Assembly: GCF_004125825.1 (NCBI RefSeq)
Contig: NZ_QQWI01000003.1
Coordinates: 248,001 to 312,000 of the forward strand
Origin: Fusibacter sp. A1
Lineage (GTDB): Bacteria; Bacillota; Clostridia; Peptostreptococcales; Acidaminobacteraceae
Length of the DNA: 64,000 nucleotides
Direction of reading: 5' to 3'
In this document: one piece after another, positions 10,624-19,628 of the stretch
Layout of the letters: every line of letters begins with the position of its first letter
How positions within the stretch are numbered: the stretch's first letter is position 1
Translations under genes and position numbers: made by a program
The notes under the pieces: generated by a model
Database searches by the model: none
Told to the model about the DNA's origin: nothing
The model's input: only the letters and a program-made list of their open reading frames with translations

Positions 10624-11607
10624 CTAATTGTAGATATCAAGCAGCATCACCCCTTGGTAACGTACCTGAATATACGGTTTCGATTTGGGTTGTGTCGATT
10701 GAAGCGTCCCGGTCGAAGTCAAGTAGTAGACTTCACCAAAGGAATATTGCAGATTTGTGCTTTCCCATTTATCTTTGGCCTGCAGCAAAAGACGCTCCAC
10801 TCCCGTATAGGACCATTTTTGAATTAGAATGTCATAGAGGTCCAGCCACTGCTGCTCGATGTCGATCGCCGACCTATCCTCCGGTGCGAAGCCGGACTGA
10901 ATTCTGAGGGTTATGCCCATGTCGGATCGTTCGCTGAGCACCAGCTGGGTTGCGCCTGTGGTCGGGGTCTTGTAAGCGTTGATAAAGTCCGTCGACGCCT
11001 GTGGTCTATCGAGTCCCCACTTATACTTGGTGAGTATGTTGTCGACGAGCATGAAGACCTGTTCTCTTGTCGCGTCATTTTTAGGCGCGAATCGGTTGTT
11101 GCCGACTCCGTTGACTAGACCGTGGAATTTACAGTAGTTGACACCGGTCTTTGCCCATGAGGCAATTTGACCGTCGTCTGAAAAAGGCGTCTGAGTCCCG
11201 TACTCAGGAGAAAGACCCAAGATCGTAAGCTCCCTATAGAGCATGGTTGCGATCTGTTCTCTTGTAACTTTGGCCTTAGGCGCGAAAACGGTCGATGACA
11301 TGCCGTTGACAATCCCAAGCCGGTAAGCGGCCCCCACATACGGATTGTCCGTGTCTTCAAAGTTATGGGTCTGCGGCAAGAGCTCTAAAACCGTACCGCT
11401 CGCCTTGATATATAGCCTTACCGCCATTTCAGCGAATTCTTCCCTTGTGATGGCTTGCTGCATCGCGTTCAAGTCCGAAAGGGCTCCTTCGACGACGCCT
11501 TGAATATTAAGCTTAAAGACTGCGCGCTGCGACCAGGTCGCGGGAAGCGCCCATGCCCCCTGAAGGGTCAGCAGTAAAGCAAGGATCAGTATTAACGTTC
11601 TTTTCAT
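10624..11607 (-). CDS. Three-SLH-domain cell-wall-anchored protein, 327 aa
   Basis: The first gene of the surface operon. It has a signal peptide (residues 1-20, ending ALPA) and then three SLH domains at about residues 25-75, 85-135 and 145-195. Each has the family pattern: Gly-Ile/Leu-Val-x-Gly, Phe-x-Pro/x and a T/ITRE-type segment (KVTREQIATMLYR, DATREQVFMLVDN). The remaining 130 residues are an uncharacterised C-terminal domain with a Trp-rich helix. Three complete SLH units close to the N-terminus are enough for binding the cell-wall polymer in this family. Its stop lies just before the AGGAGG of the TIG-repeat gene, so coupled translation is likely. Confidence 0.85.
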   Translation of the reverse strand: MKRTLILILALLLTLQGAWALPATWSQRAVFKLNIQGVVEGALSDLNAMQQAITREEFAEMAVRLYIKASGTVLELLPQTHNFEDTDNPYVGAAYRLGIVNGMSSTVFAPKAKVTREQIATMLYRELTILGLSPEYGTQTPFSDDGQIASWAKTGVNYCKFHGLVNGVGNNRFAPKNDATREQVFMLVDNILTKYKWGLDRPQASTDFINAYKTPTTGATQLVLSERSDMGITLRIQSGFAPEDRSAIDIEQQWLDLYDILIQKWSYTGVERLLLQAKDKWESTNLQYSFGEVYYLTSTGTLQSTQPKSKPYIQVRYQGVMLLDIYN

Positions 11608-11849
11608 ATATTACGCACCTTTCCATCTTGGTGATATAAACATTGACCTACAGTATGTTATCGGCAAAACTAGGCCATCCATAAAGGGTCTAGAGTACTA
11701 AAACAGCTAATTCGCCTAATTTAATTATACCTTATTCGCACCCTGCCTTATTTTAAATTCAGATTACGAGTTTTTTGAAATTGAAGTGGCCATCACCCGT
11801 GACTTCTGATAAACTACAGTCATACCATTACAGTAAGAAGGAGGCTACT
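11608..11849. other. Divergent intergenic region between surface operon and mscS
   Basis: About 240 bases separate the leftward surface-protein operon from the rightward channel gene. A TATAAT on the minus strand (plus-strand ATTATA at 11724-11729) is a possible -10 for the surface operon, but I see no good -35 at the right distance. A weak hairpin (GAAGT...ACTTC, about 11783-11808) precedes mscS. I looked for a c-di-GMP riboswitch because this is a surface-protein leader and did not find the conserved core. Confidence 0.35.
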
Positions 11850-12644
11850 ATGGATTTTGTTAAAGAATACCTTACCGCGGTAGATATCGCAGGCATCGCA
11901 TATGCGCTGATCACATTCCTTGTCGGTTGGAGCATCATAGGCGCTGTCAATAAATACATGCCCAAAACCCTTGCAAAAACAAAATTGGACGACACACTCA
12001 AGCCCTTCGTCACTTCACTTATCATAATCGGAGCAAAAGTGATTCTGATTGTAACCGTCATAGGAATGCTCGGTGTTGAGAACACCAGTTTCGTCGCAAT
12101 TCTGGGGGCGGCAAGTTTTGCAGTAGGTCTCGCCTTTCAAGGCACGCTCTCAAACTTCGCAGGTGGCGTACTGCTGATCACACTGCGACCCTTCAAGGTC
12201 GGCGATGTCATCTCAGCCGCTGGATTCACAGGCACCGTCGAAGCGGTACACATCTTCAACACCGTCATCGTCACACCCGACAACAAAGTCGCGCTCATTC
12301 CAAACGGAACATTATCAAACACAAGCATACTCAACTATTCCATCAAGGATACAAGACGTGTGGATTTGAATTTCGGTGTAGGCTATGATGCGGATATCGA
12401 CCGAGTCAAAAGCATCTTGTCAGAGATCATCGCAAATCAGCCGGGAACCCTTTCCGATCCAGCGCCCTTTGTCGCCGTTTCTGAACACGCCGACAGCGCA
12501 GTCATCTTTGTCGTTCGCGTCTGGGTCAATGCAGCCGACTTCTGGGCGGTTCACTTTGGACTTCTCGAGACGGTTAAAAAGCGATTCGACCAAGAGAACA
12601 TCAGCATTCCTTATCCGCAAATGGATGTTCATTTAGACAAATAG
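11850..12644 (+). CDS. mscS: MscS-family mechanosensitive ion channel
   Basis: A small-conductance mechanosensitive channel that opens under membrane tension and releases solutes during osmotic downshock. It has 264 residues, close to the usual length of short MscS proteins. Three hydrophobic segments are at about residues 12-35, 50-75 and 80-120. The pore helix shows the Gly/Ala-rich pattern FAVGLAFQGTLSNFAGGV, followed by the beta-domain signature RPFKVGDVI and a PNG-x-L segment (IPNGTLSN). I chose the ATG at 11850 because AAGGAGG lies at 11838-11844; the longer open frame upstream has no ribosome binding site. It is followed after 12 bases by a DUF4250 gene with which it probably shares a transcript. 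Confidence 0.92.
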   Translation: MDFVKEYLTAVDIAGIAYALITFLVGWSIIGAVNKYMPKTLAKTKLDDTLKPFVTSLIIIGAKVILIVTVIGMLGVENTSFVAILGAASFAVGLAFQGTLSNFAGGVLLITLRPFKVGDVISAAGFTGTVEAVHIFNTVIVTPDNKVALIPNGTLSNTSILNYSIKDTRRVDLNFGVGYDADIDRVKSILSEIIANQPGTLSDPAPFVAVSEHADSAVIFVVRVWVNAADFWAVHFGLLETVKKRFDQENISIPYPQMDVHLDK

Positions 12645-12656
12645 AAAGGACTCTTC

Positions 12657-12863
12657 ATGTTCGCACCTAAATTACCTAATGATCCGCACCTGCTGCTAAG
12701 TATGGTCAACATGAAATTGAGAGATGAGTACGATTCACTTCACGCGCTTGTCGATGATTTTCATATCGACAGCCACGATCTGATCAACAAACTCGCACTT
12801 CATGGATATGTCTATCATGAGAAGAACAACCAGTTTGTTCATCAAGAGGTTTTTCAGAAATAA
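12657..12863 (+). CDS. DUF4250 domain protein, 68 aa
   Basis: A small soluble protein matching the DUF4250 pattern: a short N-terminus, PNDPHLLLSMVNMKLRDEY, an acidic helix with a DD pair (about residue 30), then a C-terminal YVYHEKNNQFV segment. The family is common in Clostridia and has no known function. A good AAAGGA site precedes the ATG. It is the second gene after mscS and ends at a strong bidirectional terminator, so the two form a short operon. Confidence 0.8.
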   Translation: MFAPKLPNDPHLLLSMVNMKLRDEYDSLHALVDDFHIDSHDLINKLALHGYVYHEKNNQFVHQEVFQK

Positions 12864-12864
12864 G

Positions 12865-12907
12865 AAAGTCCACCCGATATTGATTTTGTCGGGTGGACTT
12901 TTATCTT
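12865..12907. terminator. Bidirectional intrinsic terminator
   Basis: A stem AAGTCCACCCGA / TCGGGTGGACTT with an 11-base loop is flanked by A-rich sequence on the left and TTATCTTTT on the right. It lies between the convergent stops of the DUF4250 gene and the DUF4153 gene and can serve both. Confidence 0.9.
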
Positions 12908-14629
12908 TTATTCGATAAGCAGGATCAGGTTCATGTTTTTGATTGAGATGGTGGTTCTATCACCGTTCATTTCGCCATTGATGTTTTGAACGATGGCCTT
13001 ATAGGTTTTTCCGTTTTCCTCAAAGACGATTGTCGCATCATCGGCACTTACCATAGCGTCCCTGTTCTCTCTCCCTTCGATCCATTTGATGATGGGAAGG
13101 TTTGTGAGATAGACGTCCTTATCGTAAACGTCAAAGTCTCCCGCCTCATTTTCAATCAGATGGACTCCCAGCTTATTTTGAACCCCGTCATACCAGTTGA
13201 TCCTGACGAGCCTTGTATATCCCTCGATATCCATATCCATCTGTTCGTTATCCGACCAGTAACTGAAGTATTCTTCCTGGAATCTAGGATATCCGTATCC
13301 GTCATACTCAAAACCGAAGACCTCTTTTGTGTCGCTCGTTTCAAACCCCTCAGGCAGGAGCTTTAGGTCGCTTAGTTCGTGCTGCCAGCTGAAGTAGTGG
13401 ATGGCGTCGATGACCACACGCTCTTGTTCCTCTGTCAGATCGGTCCTTGCTATGATGACTGAGTCTGTCAGCATGCCATACTCGGTAAGAGCCTTTTCAA
13501 ATCTTGCATTTTGCTGCCATATGCTCATAGGATACGCGCCAAGCGGTCCGTACATGGTTAGGAGCATTACGATTACAGCGGTCATCACAATCACCTGATT
13601 GACCTTCTTCTTACTCACAATCAGGTAGATCATATTCCCGAGCACCCAGATGCCAAGCGCCACCACGAAGTAGCGTTTGACCGTCAATCCATACGCGTCG
13701 ATGCGTATGAACATCGCATAAAACATCATGGCAAGGGGCAGGAGGATGGCGATAGGCATGTATTTATGAAAGAGCTTTGAGAACGCGTTGGCATCCTTTT
13801 GGCCGCTGGTGAAAAAGAGAACCACAAGTGTGATGCCGCTGTACCAGATCACAAGGTTTCCTATAATGTTTTCAGGTAGCGTCATGCCTATCATAAGCTT
13901 TATGAAATAGGCGTATAGGATGCCTGTGTAGATGCTGAGAATCGGCATTACGATATAGACAAAAAGTATTTTGAACACATTCGAATAGGAGAAATTCTCG
14001 ATTTCCTGCGCTGATCTTATCAGACCGCCTAAAAAATAAGTAGGTGCGAATCCTGTCGCCACGACCACAAACGTGTCGGAGTATAGGTCGCTTTTGATAT
14101 CGATACCGAACAGCTCTTCAAGCGCGAAGTAGATCGCAGCCAGTCCCAGAAACAGTACCAGCGAGTACAAGAAGGTGACTGCAAAATCAGCGATCAGTTT
14201 CAGTACATAAAGCGCATACCCCCTTTTCTGATAAAAGAAGGGAATCAGCGTGAAGGACAAATATAAGCTTACATTGACGACAAACACCCGAAGGGCGAAG
14301 ATGTCGTTGATCTCTTTAGGAATCGTCAGATAGAAAAGGATCAGTAAAACCCCTGCAAAAACGTCCATCGCGATCCTATGCCAGTTCTTTTTAAAATAGG
14401 ATTCATGAAGCATCTTAACACTCAGGAGCATCGGTACCCCCAGTGAAAAAGTGAGCAGCAGGTGTTCAAGCATGTTACGGTAATCCGTCTGAGTGTATGA
14501 GGCATGATTCATGAGAATCGCCGTCACACCAAAAGCATACGCCAGCAAAAGTGCTTCAGGGTACCTTTCGATGGAGTGTTTTAGTGTTTTGAATGCGGTG
14601 ATAAACCAAGTTTTCAATTTTATGATCAT
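12908..14629 (-). CDS. DUF4153 integral membrane protein, 573 aa
   Basis: A polytopic membrane protein with about 11-12 hydrophobic segments in the first 390 residues and a polar C-terminal domain of about 180 residues, predicted outside the membrane. The arrangement and the segment around residues 150-215 (long hydrophobic helices, then FVVVATGFAPTYFLGGL) fit the DUF4153 family, whose function is unknown. The start has GAGGAGG seven bases upstream. It stands alone between a shared terminator and the next minus-strand gene's terminator, so it is probably monocistronic. Confidence 0.7.
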   Translation of the reverse strand: MIIKLKTWFITAFKTLKHSIERYPEALLLAYAFGVTAILMNHASYTQTDYRNMLEHLLLTFSLGVPMLLSVKMLHESYFKKNWHRIAMDVFAGVLLILFYLTIPKEINDIFALRVFVVNVSLYLSFTLIPFFYQKRGYALYVLKLIADFAVTFLYSLVLFLGLAAIYFALEELFGIDIKSDLYSDTFVVVATGFAPTYFLGGLIRSAQEIENFSYSNVFKILFVYIVMPILSIYTGILYAYFIKLMIGMTLPENIIGNLVIWYSGITLVVLFFTSGQKDANAFSKLFHKYMPIAILLPLAMMFYAMFIRIDAYGLTVKRYFVVALGIWVLGNMIYLIVSKKKVNQVIVMTAVIVMLLTMYGPLGAYPMSIWQQNARFEKALTEYGMLTDSVIIARTDLTEEQERVVIDAIHYFSWQHELSDLKLLPEGFETSDTKEVFGFEYDGYGYPRFQEEYFSYWSDNEQMDMDIEGYTRLVRINWYDGVQNKLGVHLIENEAGDFDVYDKDVYLTNLPIIKWIEGRENRDAMVSADDATIVFEENGKTYKAIVQNINGEMNGDRTTISIKNMNLILLIE

Positions 14630-14690
14630 AACATAACCTCCTCGTTTCCACCATTATACCCTTATCAGCATAAAAAACCATTACAGGCAC

Positions 14691-14722
14691 ATTAAAAAAC
14701 CTAGCATAAATGCTAGGTTTAA
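14691..14722 (-). terminator. Intrinsic terminator after the 530-aa membrane protein gene
   Basis: On the minus strand AAACCTAGCAT / ATGCTAGGTTT forms an 11-bp stem followed by a T-run (TTTTTTAAT). It lies four bases after the stop of the gene at 14726-16318. Confidence 0.85.
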
Positions 14723-14725
14723 GAA

Positions 14726-16318
14726 TTAAAATTTAACGCTCATGATTTCAATGACCGAATAGATGCCAAAATTAATCGCTAAAAAGAAGGTCGAAACTGC
14801 TGCAAAATAGGCAAACCACGTCAGCTTTCGATTACCGTCCGTATGGGTATTCGCAAACAATGCGATCAGTCCGCTTGCTCCGATGATCAGCGCGTAAACC
14901 ACACCGGCGAATAGATCATGGGATACCAGTATGTCGGCGAATGTATACCCCTTGAGCTGTTTGATCATGCTCATGTACAGCACCATCAAGAGATACACAA
15001 CGTGGATTCCGCCAAGGTAAACACCCACGCCGATCAATTTCTTATCCACTTTTCTTAGCTGCTGGTTGATAAGATGTGCGATACCGATCAAGATGAGATC
15101 GAACATGAACAGCGGTATGAATGTTGTGATCAGTACCGGGAAAGCACCCGCCAAAATGATGATATAAGGTATGGTCCAGTAGTCATTCTTACTTGGTTTC
15201 ATGGATATGTCGACAAGCTTTTGCTGATTGCTCGACAACTTAAGCTCCTTGCCTGAGGTGGTCAGATCAAACCAAAGCAGATACTCAGCTCCGCCAAGTG
15301 TAAGGTACTCCGGGTTTAAGCCGGTTTGCTTTGTATTGGTGAGCCTTGTTCCCTGCCTATATCCCTTGTCCGTGTTCCATTTCACAAAATCTACGTTTCC
15401 TGAAACATCGATCAGACTGACTACCTCAAAATTATCAGGTGTCGCATCCAAGATGAGTCCGGCCTTTTGAAGTGCGGCATCCTTATAGGATTCGACATGG
15501 ATCACATTTGAGTCGTCCATCAGGACATAGGAGATCACGCCATAAGCTACACCTTGCTCAATCACTGTTTTTGAGTACATGATTGCGATACCGTCATCGG
15601 TGATGACGACATCCTTTACATCACCAAATGCCAAACTGTTCTCGGGTTCGAAAATAATGGATTCTGTGATTGATTTTGTAGCGACATCATAACTTGTGTA
15701 TACGCCTTTATAGCTTCCAGATACTCCGATATTGGTGATGATGGTCAGCTTACCCTCATCATGGACCGCCCCAAGGCTTTTAATCCTTCCGACTTCCCAC
15801 TGATCGATCAACTCACCGCTTTTGAATATCCTTATCTCGGTTCCGTCATGGGTCACCGCGTACTGGTCTGAAGCCGAGAGCCCCATGTCCCCTTCGGATA
15901 CGTTGACCGACCTGTCCAGCTGAAGTGTATCCGTGTCAATGCGCCCGAAGTTCAGGTTCTTTTCTTCGCGGTAGTAAACACCGATGGTCTGATCATCGAT
16001 CAGGCTCGCATCGAGCATCCACACCGTATCGGTTCCAAGTTCGATGTCAGAAGCCCCGATCAGCTCACTGAGCTCGTTATATTTTTGCACATGCAGCTTT
16101 GTACCTTCAAATGCAAGTGCGATGAAGTGACTGTCGTCGACCTGAAGTATCTTTGAAGGAAAGAACCTTCTCATCGCATAATCGTCATAGTCCGCAAGAA
16201 CAAACTCGTTGCTCCATCCTTCTGACGGCGTACGTGTCAGGTATTCAAGTAAATTTGAGATAGGTAGTATCAGCGACGCCATCAGAACCACCAAAAATAA
16301 TGCGATTGCCTTTTTCAT
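14726..16318 (-). CDS. Membrane-anchored protein with extracytoplasmic beta domain, paralogue A (530 aa)
   Basis: I do not recognise a named family. The protein has an N-terminal membrane segment (residues 5-25), a 350-residue extracytoplasmic part with repeated beta-strand patterns that could be a propeller, and four hydrophobic segments between about 388 and 525. It is a paralogue of the protein at 46014-47606: both have 530 residues, share TPsE-WS...AD near residue 33, a RR pair soon after, and NP-Y---G-EY--WFD near residue 335. The gene has a GGGGGGAG ribosome site and diverges from an XRE-TPR regulator, which may control it (inference). No enzyme motif was seen. Confidence 0.7.
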   Translation of the reverse strand: MKKAIALFLVVLMASLILPISNLLEYLTRTPSEGWSNEFVLADYDDYAMRRFFPSKILQVDDSHFIALAFEGTKLHVQKYNELSELIGASDIELGTDTVWMLDASLIDDQTIGVYYREEKNLNFGRIDTDTLQLDRSVNVSEGDMGLSASDQYAVTHDGTEIRIFKSGELIDQWEVGRIKSLGAVHDEGKLTIITNIGVSGSYKGVYTSYDVATKSITESIIFEPENSLAFGDVKDVVITDDGIAIMYSKTVIEQGVAYGVISYVLMDDSNVIHVESYKDAALQKAGLILDATPDNFEVVSLIDVSGNVDFVKWNTDKGYRQGTRLTNTKQTGLNPEYLTLGGAEYLLWFDLTTSGKELKLSSNQQKLVDISMKPSKNDYWTIPYIIILAGAFPVLITTFIPLFMFDLILIGIAHLINQQLRKVDKKLIGVGVYLGGIHVVYLLMVLYMSMIKQLKGYTFADILVSHDLFAGVVYALIIGASGLIALFANTHTDGNRKLTWFAYFAAVSTFFLAINFGIYSVIEIMSVKF

Positions 16319-16482
16319 AAAACTCCCCCCTAGAGATACGAATAACCTCGAACATCACAGCCATCACGCTTTTTCTGTCTCCATACAGCGATGGAATAGA
16401 AGATGTGAACGAAGTTAACACAATTAGATGCTTTCAATTATATAACAATTCAGAAAATTGTCAATTGTACAGTTTGCGCACC

Positions 16483-16511
16483 TTGATAAAGAAATGTTCC
16501 TATGGTACATT
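16483..16511 (+). promoter_or_regulatory. Promoter of the XRE-TPR regulator
   Basis: TTGATA (16483-16488), a 17-base spacer and TACATT (16506-16511) with an extended TGG just before the -10. The predicted start lies close to the AAGGGAGGTG at 16521-16530, giving a very short leader. Two GTACA-containing stretches (around 16467 and 16505) flank the core and could be operator half-sites. Confidence 0.5.
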
Positions 16512-16535
16512 TAAAGAATCAAGGGAGGTGATGAA

Positions 16536-17777
16536 GTGGCGACACTCGGTGAAAAGCTTAAACTATTAAGAAAAGAGATGGGACTCAGGCAAAGCGACGT
16601 GGTCGGCGAGGCCCTAAGCAGAACATCGCTATCCAAACTCGAAAACGATTTGACAAAGCCTTCGATCGAAACTCTCGAATACCTGTCGATGCGCTTTAAA
16701 AAACCTGTCGCTTACTTTTTCGACCACCCAAGCGACCTTGCGAACCCCAATCATGACAGAGAAGTCTATTACACCGAACTGCTTCAGACCATCCACTACG
16801 GCCAAGTCGCACTTCTCGATGAGTATCTGAAAGAATCCCATCCAGAAAACCTTAGTGACGAGGATCCTTTCAAGGGCAGGAGTTATCAAGCGGTGGCGGA
16901 GGCGTTCTTGACACATCGCGACTACGAGCGCTCAGAAGCCTATATCGCCATCGCCATTCCTTTATTAGACGTTTTTACAGACCTCTACCATTTGTCAAAA
17001 GCAAAATTGGTAAAAGGACATATTCTTCTATATAAGGAGCTTCAGGCAGAGGCGCTAGATACCTTCAAAGACGGACTAAACGACTTAAGGCACTCCTTCA
17101 TTTCAGATTACGCGCTTGAAACGGAGTTTCTGTTGAATATCGCTACAGGATTCAAGAAAAAAAATCAGCCGATCGATGCGATCAACACTCTTCAGGATGC
17201 GCTCAGACTCGCCGACAAGCACCTTGTCTATACCTACACAGGTGAATTACTATCTCTGCTCGCTCAACTTCAAAGCGAGATCGGAGATATCAACAGCGCG
17301 ATCAGAACCGCAAGACGCAGATGTTACCTATATGAGTTTACAGGGTCTTCACGTAAGCTGAACGAGACCTACGTGACCTTAAGCAGGTACTACTACAGCT
17401 GCCAGTCCTATAAGGAAGCCCAGGATCTAGTGACTGCGGCCACCGCCTATTTTACAGACGAAGACATCAGACTGTTTAGAATAGACGTTCTTCAGAAACT
17501 GCTTAACATCCAGCTCAATAGCGGCAAGCAGTTCGAATCGGACCTCATCCATGCCGTCTGGACCCGGTTCAATCCGGTCGAACGACTCCAGTGGCTAAGC
17601 GCCCTAAAGGAAAACATGCAGCGCCTGTCCTTCAGCATACAAAAGCTAGAACCGCTAAAAAAAATTCTGATCGGTGAAGATCCACTCGATAAGGATGCAA
17701 TCACAGCCTTAGCTGACATCTACTCCTTAAGCGGAGAATACGAGACCGCATTTTCCCTTATAAAACTTACCAGATGA
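16536..17777 (+). CDS. XRE-family regulator with C-terminal TPR-like domain, 413 aa
   Basis: Residues 5-65 form a Cro/CI-type helix-turn-helix (LGEKLKLLRKEMGLRQSDV..., then LSKLEN). From about 110 to the end the protein is all-helical in repeated 35-40 residue units with Tyr and Ala at TPR positions. This layout resembles Rgg/PlcR-type (RRNPP) regulators, in which the TPR region binds a peptide; no signal peptide gene is evident nearby. The start is GTG at 16536, seven bases after GGAGG; an ATG at 16531 is out of frame. It is followed after 10 bases by a small membrane protein gene and is divergent from paralogue A of the 530-residue membrane proteins. Confidence 0.8.
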   Translation: MATLGEKLKLLRKEMGLRQSDVVGEALSRTSLSKLENDLTKPSIETLEYLSMRFKKPVAYFFDHPSDLANPNHDREVYYTELLQTIHYGQVALLDEYLKESHPENLSDEDPFKGRSYQAVAEAFLTHRDYERSEAYIAIAIPLLDVFTDLYHLSKAKLVKGHILLYKELQAEALDTFKDGLNDLRHSFISDYALETEFLLNIATGFKKKNQPIDAINTLQDALRLADKHLVYTYTGELLSLLAQLQSEIGDINSAIRTARRRCYLYEFTGSSRKLNETYVTLSRYYYSCQSYKEAQDLVTAATAYFTDEDIRLFRIDVLQKLLNIQLNSGKQFESDLIHAVWTRFNPVERLQWLSALKENMQRLSFSIQKLEPLKKILIGEDPLDKDAITALADIYSLSGEYETAFSLIKLTR

Positions 17778-17787
17778 GGAGCCGATC

Positions 17788-18240
17788 ATGAAATACTTAA
17801 TAAATAGCGAAAAGGCCATTACGGATCCACTTGATAAGAGTAAGAGGCGTCACCTGTTCCCTTTTCTAGTGTTCATCATTTTTATCGCAGTGCTTTTATT
17901 CTGCATCAGCCTGATGATTCCAAATATCGAGTTCAAGATCGCTCAGGATCCTACTCCGACAGAGGCCAACCAAACGATGTTCCTCGCACAGTCGTTTTTC
18001 ACAGGACTAGCTGGTCTGGCGATCTTCATGATCACAGTCACAAAACGAAACAGCTACTGCATCGGACGCAAATACTCCGCGAAAGAAATGCAGGAGATGG
18101 CAAGAGAAATCCAACTCTCCCCTTATGACTCGACACCTCAAACCGAAGAGCTTATCAGCAGGCTTAAGACGTCGACGTTGCGGGTGAAGGATCAAAAGAT
18201 GCTAAAAAGGCTCTTAAAAAGCACGCGACAGTCATACTGA
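17788..18240 (+). CDS. Small two-helix membrane protein, 150 aa
   Basis: Not recognised. It has two hydrophobic segments at about residues 27-48 and 65-85, a short loop between them, and a charged, probably cytoplasmic C-terminal tail of about 60 residues rich in Lys, Arg, Glu and Met. A GAGGAG site precedes the ATG. It begins 10 bases after the XRE-TPR regulator and ends before a terminator, so the two genes are an operon. The pairing suggests a signalling or sensing partner of that regulator, but nothing in the sequence proves it. Confidence 0.65.
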   Translation: MKYLINSEKAITDPLDKSKRRHLFPFLVFIIFIAVLLFCISLMIPNIEFKIAQDPTPTEANQTMFLAQSFFTGLAGLAIFMITVTKRNSYCIGRKYSAKEMQEMAREIQLSPYDSTPQTEELISRLKTSTLRVKDQKMLKRLLKSTRQSY

Positions 18241-18280
18241 TCCCTTGACATCTTTTAGCGCAGCTTCATACAAAAAAAGT

Positions 18281-18318
18281 AAAACAGCATTCAGTCTCGA
18301 GGATTGAATGCTGTTTTT
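18281..18318. terminator. Bidirectional intrinsic terminator
   Basis: Stem AAAACAGCATTCA / TGAATGCTGTTTT with an 11-base loop and T-runs on both strands, lying between the convergent ends of the small membrane protein gene and the MFS gene. Confidence 0.88.
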
Positions 18319-18326
18319 ATGTGGAA

Positions 18327-19514
18327 TTACATATTGCTGGCTTGTTTTCTATGATTAAATATCGCAAAGGCGATGTTAAAGGCGATCAGCACAGGTAAGA
18401 TGAAAAGGATCGCCTTATAGCCGTATTGAACGGATATGGCAGCTCCTGTCATCGGCGATACCATCCACCCGAAGCTTCCCACCATGCCCATGTACCCGAA
18501 GAGGGTCCCTCTATTCTGAGGAGAAGTGAGTTCTGCGGCAGATGAGGTGAGCATGGGCTCGATTCCACCCAAGATAAAGAACAATAGTGTGTACGAAAGC
18601 ATGAATCCGATCAGTCCGCCGCTTGCTATCACAAAAAAGCTAAAGACAAAGGCAATACCCAACAGGATTACGATCAGCTTCGATTTCTTGAACTTGTCCC
18701 CAAGCCTCGAGAGACTCAGACCGGCAACCGCCGTGGCAAGTCCCACGAACATATTTACCATACCTGTGACCGTGGCGATTCCGTCCTCGCCATGAATCGT
18801 CTTTAGGTAAAGCGGCATATAGGGTGCGAACACCGATCTTGTGAACCGCTGCATGAAGAGAATCACAAGCAGCGACACAATCGCAGAGCTTAAAATCTTT
18901 CCTTCGTGCTTATCCTTATGCTTTTTAAGCGCTGCGCCATAAGTTTCAGGGTCTTCCTTAATGAAAAGGAGTACCAGCAGCACACCGACAGCCATGAACA
19001 AGGCGCCTACAAAAAAACTGACCCGGTATCCGAAACGGTCTGCCACAAGGCCTCCTAAGGCGGGTCCGATCGAATATCCGATAAAGGTGGATGAGGCCAT
19101 AAAACCAAGCGCGTAAGAAAGCCTCTCCTTTGGCGTGTTCGATGCGATAAAGGCCGACGCCGCGGTCACAGTACCGGTAAATAGACCCTGGGCGCTCCTA
19201 AGCGCCACAAGCGCGTAGATGTTCTGAACCAGTCCCATTCCACCGATGACGAAGACTGCAGCGAACATCGCCCTGAGGATCATCAGCTTACGCCCATACT
19301 TGTCCGCAAGCTTTCCCCAGATTGGAGCCATAAAGGCCATCGAAATCGCGGGCGCCGTGCTCAAAATTCCTGTAAAAAGATTGATCGCTTCAGGCGTATT
19401 CACACCTAACTCTTCAATATAAAAGGGGATAAAGGGGATCCCGAAGCCGAAGCTCATCAAGGAGATCACCTGCGTCACCCAGAGTATAAATAAGTTTCTT
19501 TTCCAAATAGGCAT
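18327..19514 (-). CDS. Major facilitator superfamily exporter (drug:H+ antiporter-like)
   Basis: A 12-helix transporter of 395 residues, most like the DHA1 drug:proton antiporters. Motif A is visible between helices 2 and 3 (WGKLADKYGRKLMILRA), and a GP-x-x-GG motif-C-type stretch is at the end of helix 5 (SIGPALGGLVADRFGYR). I chose the ATG at 19514 because AGAAGG lies six bases upstream; an in-frame ATG seven codons earlier lacks such a site. Substrate cannot be told. It stands alone with its own promoter and a shared terminator. Confidence 0.85.
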   Translation of the reverse strand: MPIWKRNLFILWVTQVISLMSFGFGIPFIPFYIEELGVNTPEAINLFTGILSTAPAISMAFMAPIWGKLADKYGRKLMILRAMFAAVFVIGGMGLVQNIYALVALRSAQGLFTGTVTAASAFIASNTPKERLSYALGFMASSTFIGYSIGPALGGLVADRFGYRVSFFVGALFMAVGVLLVLLFIKEDPETYGAALKKHKDKHEGKILSSAIVSLLVILFMQRFTRSVFAPYMPLYLKTIHGEDGIATVTGMVNMFVGLATAVAGLSLSRLGDKFKKSKLIVILLGIAFVFSFFVIASGGLIGFMLSYTLLFFILGGIEPMLTSSAAELTSPQNRGTLFGYMGMVGSFGWMVSPMTGAAISVQYGYKAILFILPVLIAFNIAFAIFNHRKQASNM

Positions 19515-19541
19515 ACATACCTTCTTTCTATCCATAAGTAG

Positions 19542-19569
19542 AGTATACCAAATTCATTCGGAAGTCGAA
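19542..19569 (-). promoter_or_regulatory. Promoter of the MFS gene
   Basis: Minus-strand TTCGAC (19569-19564), a 16-base spacer and TATACT (19547-19542), with a short leader to the MFS ribosome site. Confidence 0.5.
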
Positions 19570-19628
19570 ATTAATATATTGGCTTGTACTAGTACAGCGC
19601 TAAGGAAACTGCCCCCAACCCCTGTGTT

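Noticed and set aside
11608..11760. Possible c-di-GMP riboswitch in the surface operon leader
   Set aside because: A GGCCTA...TAGGTC pairing looked suggestive, but the conserved GGCAAACC and ACGCAAAGCC-type core is absent.
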